From positions 31,896,439-31,960,438 of the forward strand of contig NC_061868.1 of NCBI RefSeq assembly GCF_907164915.1: a stretch of DNA of 64,000 nt, written 5' to 3'. Made by a program: the position numbers and the translations under genes. Of the stretch, positions 61,414 through 64,000 are shown piece after piece. The first letter of the stretch is position 1, and each line of letters begins with the position of its first letter. Source of the stretch: Impatiens glandulifera (taxonomy: Eukaryota; Streptophyta; Magnoliopsida; Ericales; Balsaminaceae). The notes beneath the pieces are model-generated. The model did not search any database. It was not told the origin of the DNA and worked only from the letters and a program-made list of their open reading frames with translations.

Positions 61414-61500
<87 letters not shown>
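61414..61500. repeat. (TA)n tract, about 87 bp
   Basis: Longest uninterrupted TA run in the window. Confidence 0.9.
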
Positions 61501-61505
<5 letters not shown>

Positions 61506-61625
61506 ACGCTTTCTTTCCTTAAAATTTATATATATTAATTTATCTCTTAATTATTAATTTTTTAATTTTTTCTCATATATATTATAATTTGTTCTCTAAT
61601 AATTAATTAATTTATTAATTTTTCT

Positions 61626-61657
<32 letters not shown>

Positions 61658-61797
61658 TCTATTTTAATAATTTTTAATAAAATAAAAGTTATATATATAT
61701 ATCGATTTTAATTTATTTAAAAAATAAATATTTAAAAATCCTAAAATATATATATTAATTTTCTCTATCTTAATTAATTTATTTTATTTTTTCTCTC

Positions 61798-61831
<34 letters not shown>

Positions 61832-61835
<4 letters not shown>

Positions 61836-61991
61836 AATGATTAGGTGAGGGAATGACATAGCATAATCTTATTCGCTGAAAAAATCAATTAAATTTCTCT
61901 TTTTTCTCTATTTCCTCCAACTTTTACATTTTTCAACCAATGAAAGTGATGGCAAGTCATTCCCTCACCAAATTCCCTCTCTCTATCACTC
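61832..61991. mobile_element. MITE family 2 relative
   Basis: GAGAAATGATTAGGTGAGGG…TCATTCCCTCACCAAATTCC…TATCACTC; corresponds to 25615-25776. Confidence 0.65.
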
Positions 61992-62029
61992 ATATATATA
62001 TATATATATATTAATATATATATTAATTT

Positions 62030-62150
62030 CCACATTTTTTGTATTTCCATCATGAAGGTTGAGTTTATCTCAAACTTTATGAACATGATAAGAATGAGTC
62101 CATAGGATCTATAGTTCCACTCGTTTTCATGGAACACATTGTTTGTGATT
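62030..62150 (-). pseudogene. DUF7745-like remnant, short stub
   Basis: Only the part encoding FHENEWNYRSYGLILIM…FMMEIQ remains. About 0.7 kb present in the other copies (compare 25842-26553) is deleted, joining ATTAATTTCC to the middle of the remnant. Confidence 0.4.
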
Positions 62151-63048
62151 AAAAATTCAAAACATTTACAAAAATGCATTTGTTTTTAAAGGAATGAAAC
62201 ATGTTTGAGATGTTCACCTAGATTGTACATGCATATACATAATACATATATAGTAGTCACGCAAAGACTGTAGTGACGAGGTTTTGGTTGTTTAGGCACG
62301 AAAAATAAGATGTTTGATGATAGTAAACATGTTTTGTGTTCTAAGGGGAATCAAGAGAGTATTATTCGCCGATAGTGGATGGGGTAAAACCTTCACCATA
62401 AACTAGGGACAATTGGGAATTTTTCCCCATCTCCACAATGCCTACGTCCTATCGGACAACTCATTGCCAAAAGGTGGGGTCGATCCCGTGCATTCTAGTT
62501 TTTACTTTCGCAACATCACTCGTTTTGTAACAAGTTGTCATTCCTAATTGACAATATTTGGACATATGTGTTGAAGTATCAATCTCAATCGTGTACTTCT
62601 TTGCAAGTAAGAAGAGGGTGATTTACTATTTACATGTAAAAGCTTTAAATAGGGTAAAACATATGTCTCTCTTAGGTGTTGTACCTTTCAAGATAGACCT
62701 ATTAAATTGAAAACGTGATACAAACGTTTCAAAAGCCAAGTTTATATTTTAGAGTTAAACACTTAATACCTAGTAGACTTGCCAAAAAGTTGTAAAGCCC
62801 GGAAAAACCTTTAAGTTTCAGTTCCGTTGAAAGCTCAAGTTTCGAGATTCGAGAATTTCAACCTCGGGTTGCGTGTTAGGAATCCTGTTTTTAAATTAAA
62901 ATATTGTCTTTAAAAGATTTTCAAATGATTCTTGACAGCTTATAAAATTAATTAAAATAATTAATTTGGGGTTCAATTTTAAATAATCCGGAAATTTTCA
63001 TTAATCAAATTACAATTTGATTTTTTAGAAATCCATTAATTAAATTAT
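62151..63048. other. Unit III' spacer with gypsy-LTR-like relic
   Basis: Homologous to 26661-27572 and 10238-11147. No gene. Confidence 0.4.
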
Positions 63049-63203
63049 GAGAAATGATTGGAAAAGGAAATGACGTGACGCAATCTGATTATCCGAAAAA
63101 TAACAAAATATCTCTATCTTCTCTCTCCTCACTTCTCACCCTTTATCCTTTTAAATTAATTAACACATCATTCTCTTCTCCAAATTCCCTCTCCATATTA
63201 CTC
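63049..63203. mobile_element. MITE family 2
   Basis: GAGAAATGATTGGAAAAGGA…TCTCCATATTACTC; unit III' counterpart of 27573-27730. Confidence 0.6.
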
Positions 63204-63329
63204 CTGTTAAATTAATTAAACTTAATTAATTTAAAATATTATCTATTTTGAAATAGAGTTGCCAATTGATTTTTGAATATGGTATATTAAAGAGCTCCAA
63301 AATGTTTGATGATTTATATCAATATTAAT

Positions 63330-63996
63330 CAGGCCCAGATCTGCTGTGTAATAAGTGAGACAATTGCCTCAGGCCTAAATATTTTTGGGGCACCAAAATC
63401 TTCAAAAAAAAATTATAATGATATGTTCATTGGCTTATTTTTAAAAAGCTTATAAATAATAATTGATAATCTATCAATAATAAGCCCTAACATATCCAAA
63501 AAAATAAAAAAACACTATCTTACTTGGAGAAAAGTATCGCACGATTCCCCTTTATCAACAAAATCAAGGAAAAAGAAAAAAAAATAAGAACAAGCATTCT
63601 GGAAAAAGAAAAGGAAACACTTCCCACAAACCCCAAGCCCGTCGTCGATCCTCCAACTTGCCGGAATCAAAGCAGAAAATTCGGTTGTCTCCTTCCCCGA
63701 GCTCTTGGGCCTTTTTCGCTCGTTCCAGCCTTGTTTCTCGGCACTGCGCCACTGCCCACTAGAGTTCTTCCTCCGATTTCGGTGAGATTTTGGTTCGATT
63801 TACTTGATTATTTTTTGTTTTTGAGGACTTGTCTGGTGGAATGGTGGACTTATTTTGATGATATTTTATTTCTAGAATTCATGTTACAAATACTATTATA
63901 TTTAAATCAATAAAAAAATATATGTATGAATATTAAGCTTTAAGGGCACCAAGTTTTATGCTCTCCTCAGGCCTCAAAATCTTAGGTCCGGTACTG
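63330..63996. mobile_element. hAT-like element, unit III'
   Basis: Left TSD ATATTAAT at 63322-63329. Ends GGTCCGGTACTG at 63996, followed by ACAT, the first half of the right TSD, cut by the window end. The 129-codon ORF inside (63524-63913) is not transposase-like and is broken in the other copies. Confidence 0.7.
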
Positions 63997-64000
63997 ACAT

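Larger units (their letters stand above)
40382..64000. repeat. Second copy of the 35.87-kb higher-order unit (incomplete)
   Basis: Repeats 4512 onward in the same order and orientation. From 40382 to about 57870 it is almost identical to 4512-21980; differences seen are mostly homopolymer or (TA)n length and a few substitutions. From about 57870 to the end it matches 21980-28560 less well. The window ends before the unit does. Confidence 0.8.

Noticed and set aside
63524..63913. 129-codon ORF in the hAT-like element
   Set aside because: Frame not conserved in the 11.6, 28.0 and 47.4 kb copies, and no transposase motif.

Overview
The window is plant nuclear DNA, most likely from an eudicot. 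It is strongly AT-rich, carries an intronless type I MADS-box (AGL80-like, M-gamma) gene, and is otherwise almost entirely plant transposon debris: a tRNA-like SINE, pogo/Lemi1-like, hAT-like and Copia LTR elements, small snap-back MITEs and long (TA)n runs. Nothing indicates bacterial, organellar or viral DNA. The species cannot be named from the sequence alone.

Layout. Bases 1-930 are plain AT-rich flank. Bases 931-3286 hold nine head-to-tail monomers (about 270-300 bp) of a minus-strand, tRNA-derived SINE-like sequence. From 3287 to the end the window is a nested tandem amplification. A lower-order unit contains, in order: (a) a broken minus-strand gene resembling plant DUF7745 proteins; (b) a MITE and a 0.67-0.7 kb hAT-like element; (c) gypsy-LTR-like noncoding sequence; (d) AT-rich sequence; (e) a pogo-like element with a solo Copia-type LTR nested inside it; (f) a gene-start-like fragment followed by a degenerate minisatellite; (g) the MADS-box gene. 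Unit I (3287-9264) lacks a-c and the MADS gene. Unit II (9265-about 25.2 kb) and unit III (about 25.9-40.38 kb) are nearly complete. A segment of about 35.87 kb beginning at 4512 and ending inside the unit III MADS gene (40382-40385) is then repeated as I', II' and the start of III' (40382-64000).

Coding content. The only convincing intact gene is the MADS-box gene at 58394-59233 (279 aa). Its copy at 22519 is frameshifted and its copy at 39744 is cut by the duplication junction, which adds a four-residue foreign tail. No intact transposase is present.

Most noteworthy: a microhomology-joined higher-order duplication cutting a MADS gene; a tandem SINE array; LTRs holding about 21 palindromic TTAGAC-N3-GTCTAA dyads upstream of a TATA box; solo LTRs with the same 5-bp target duplication in every complete copy, so one insertion was later amplified; an hAT insertion with 8-bp target duplication and its unoccupied paralogous site in the same window; and a likely low-quality or anomalously diverged stretch at about 22.0-29.5 kb. 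All identities and counts are by eye, without alignment software.
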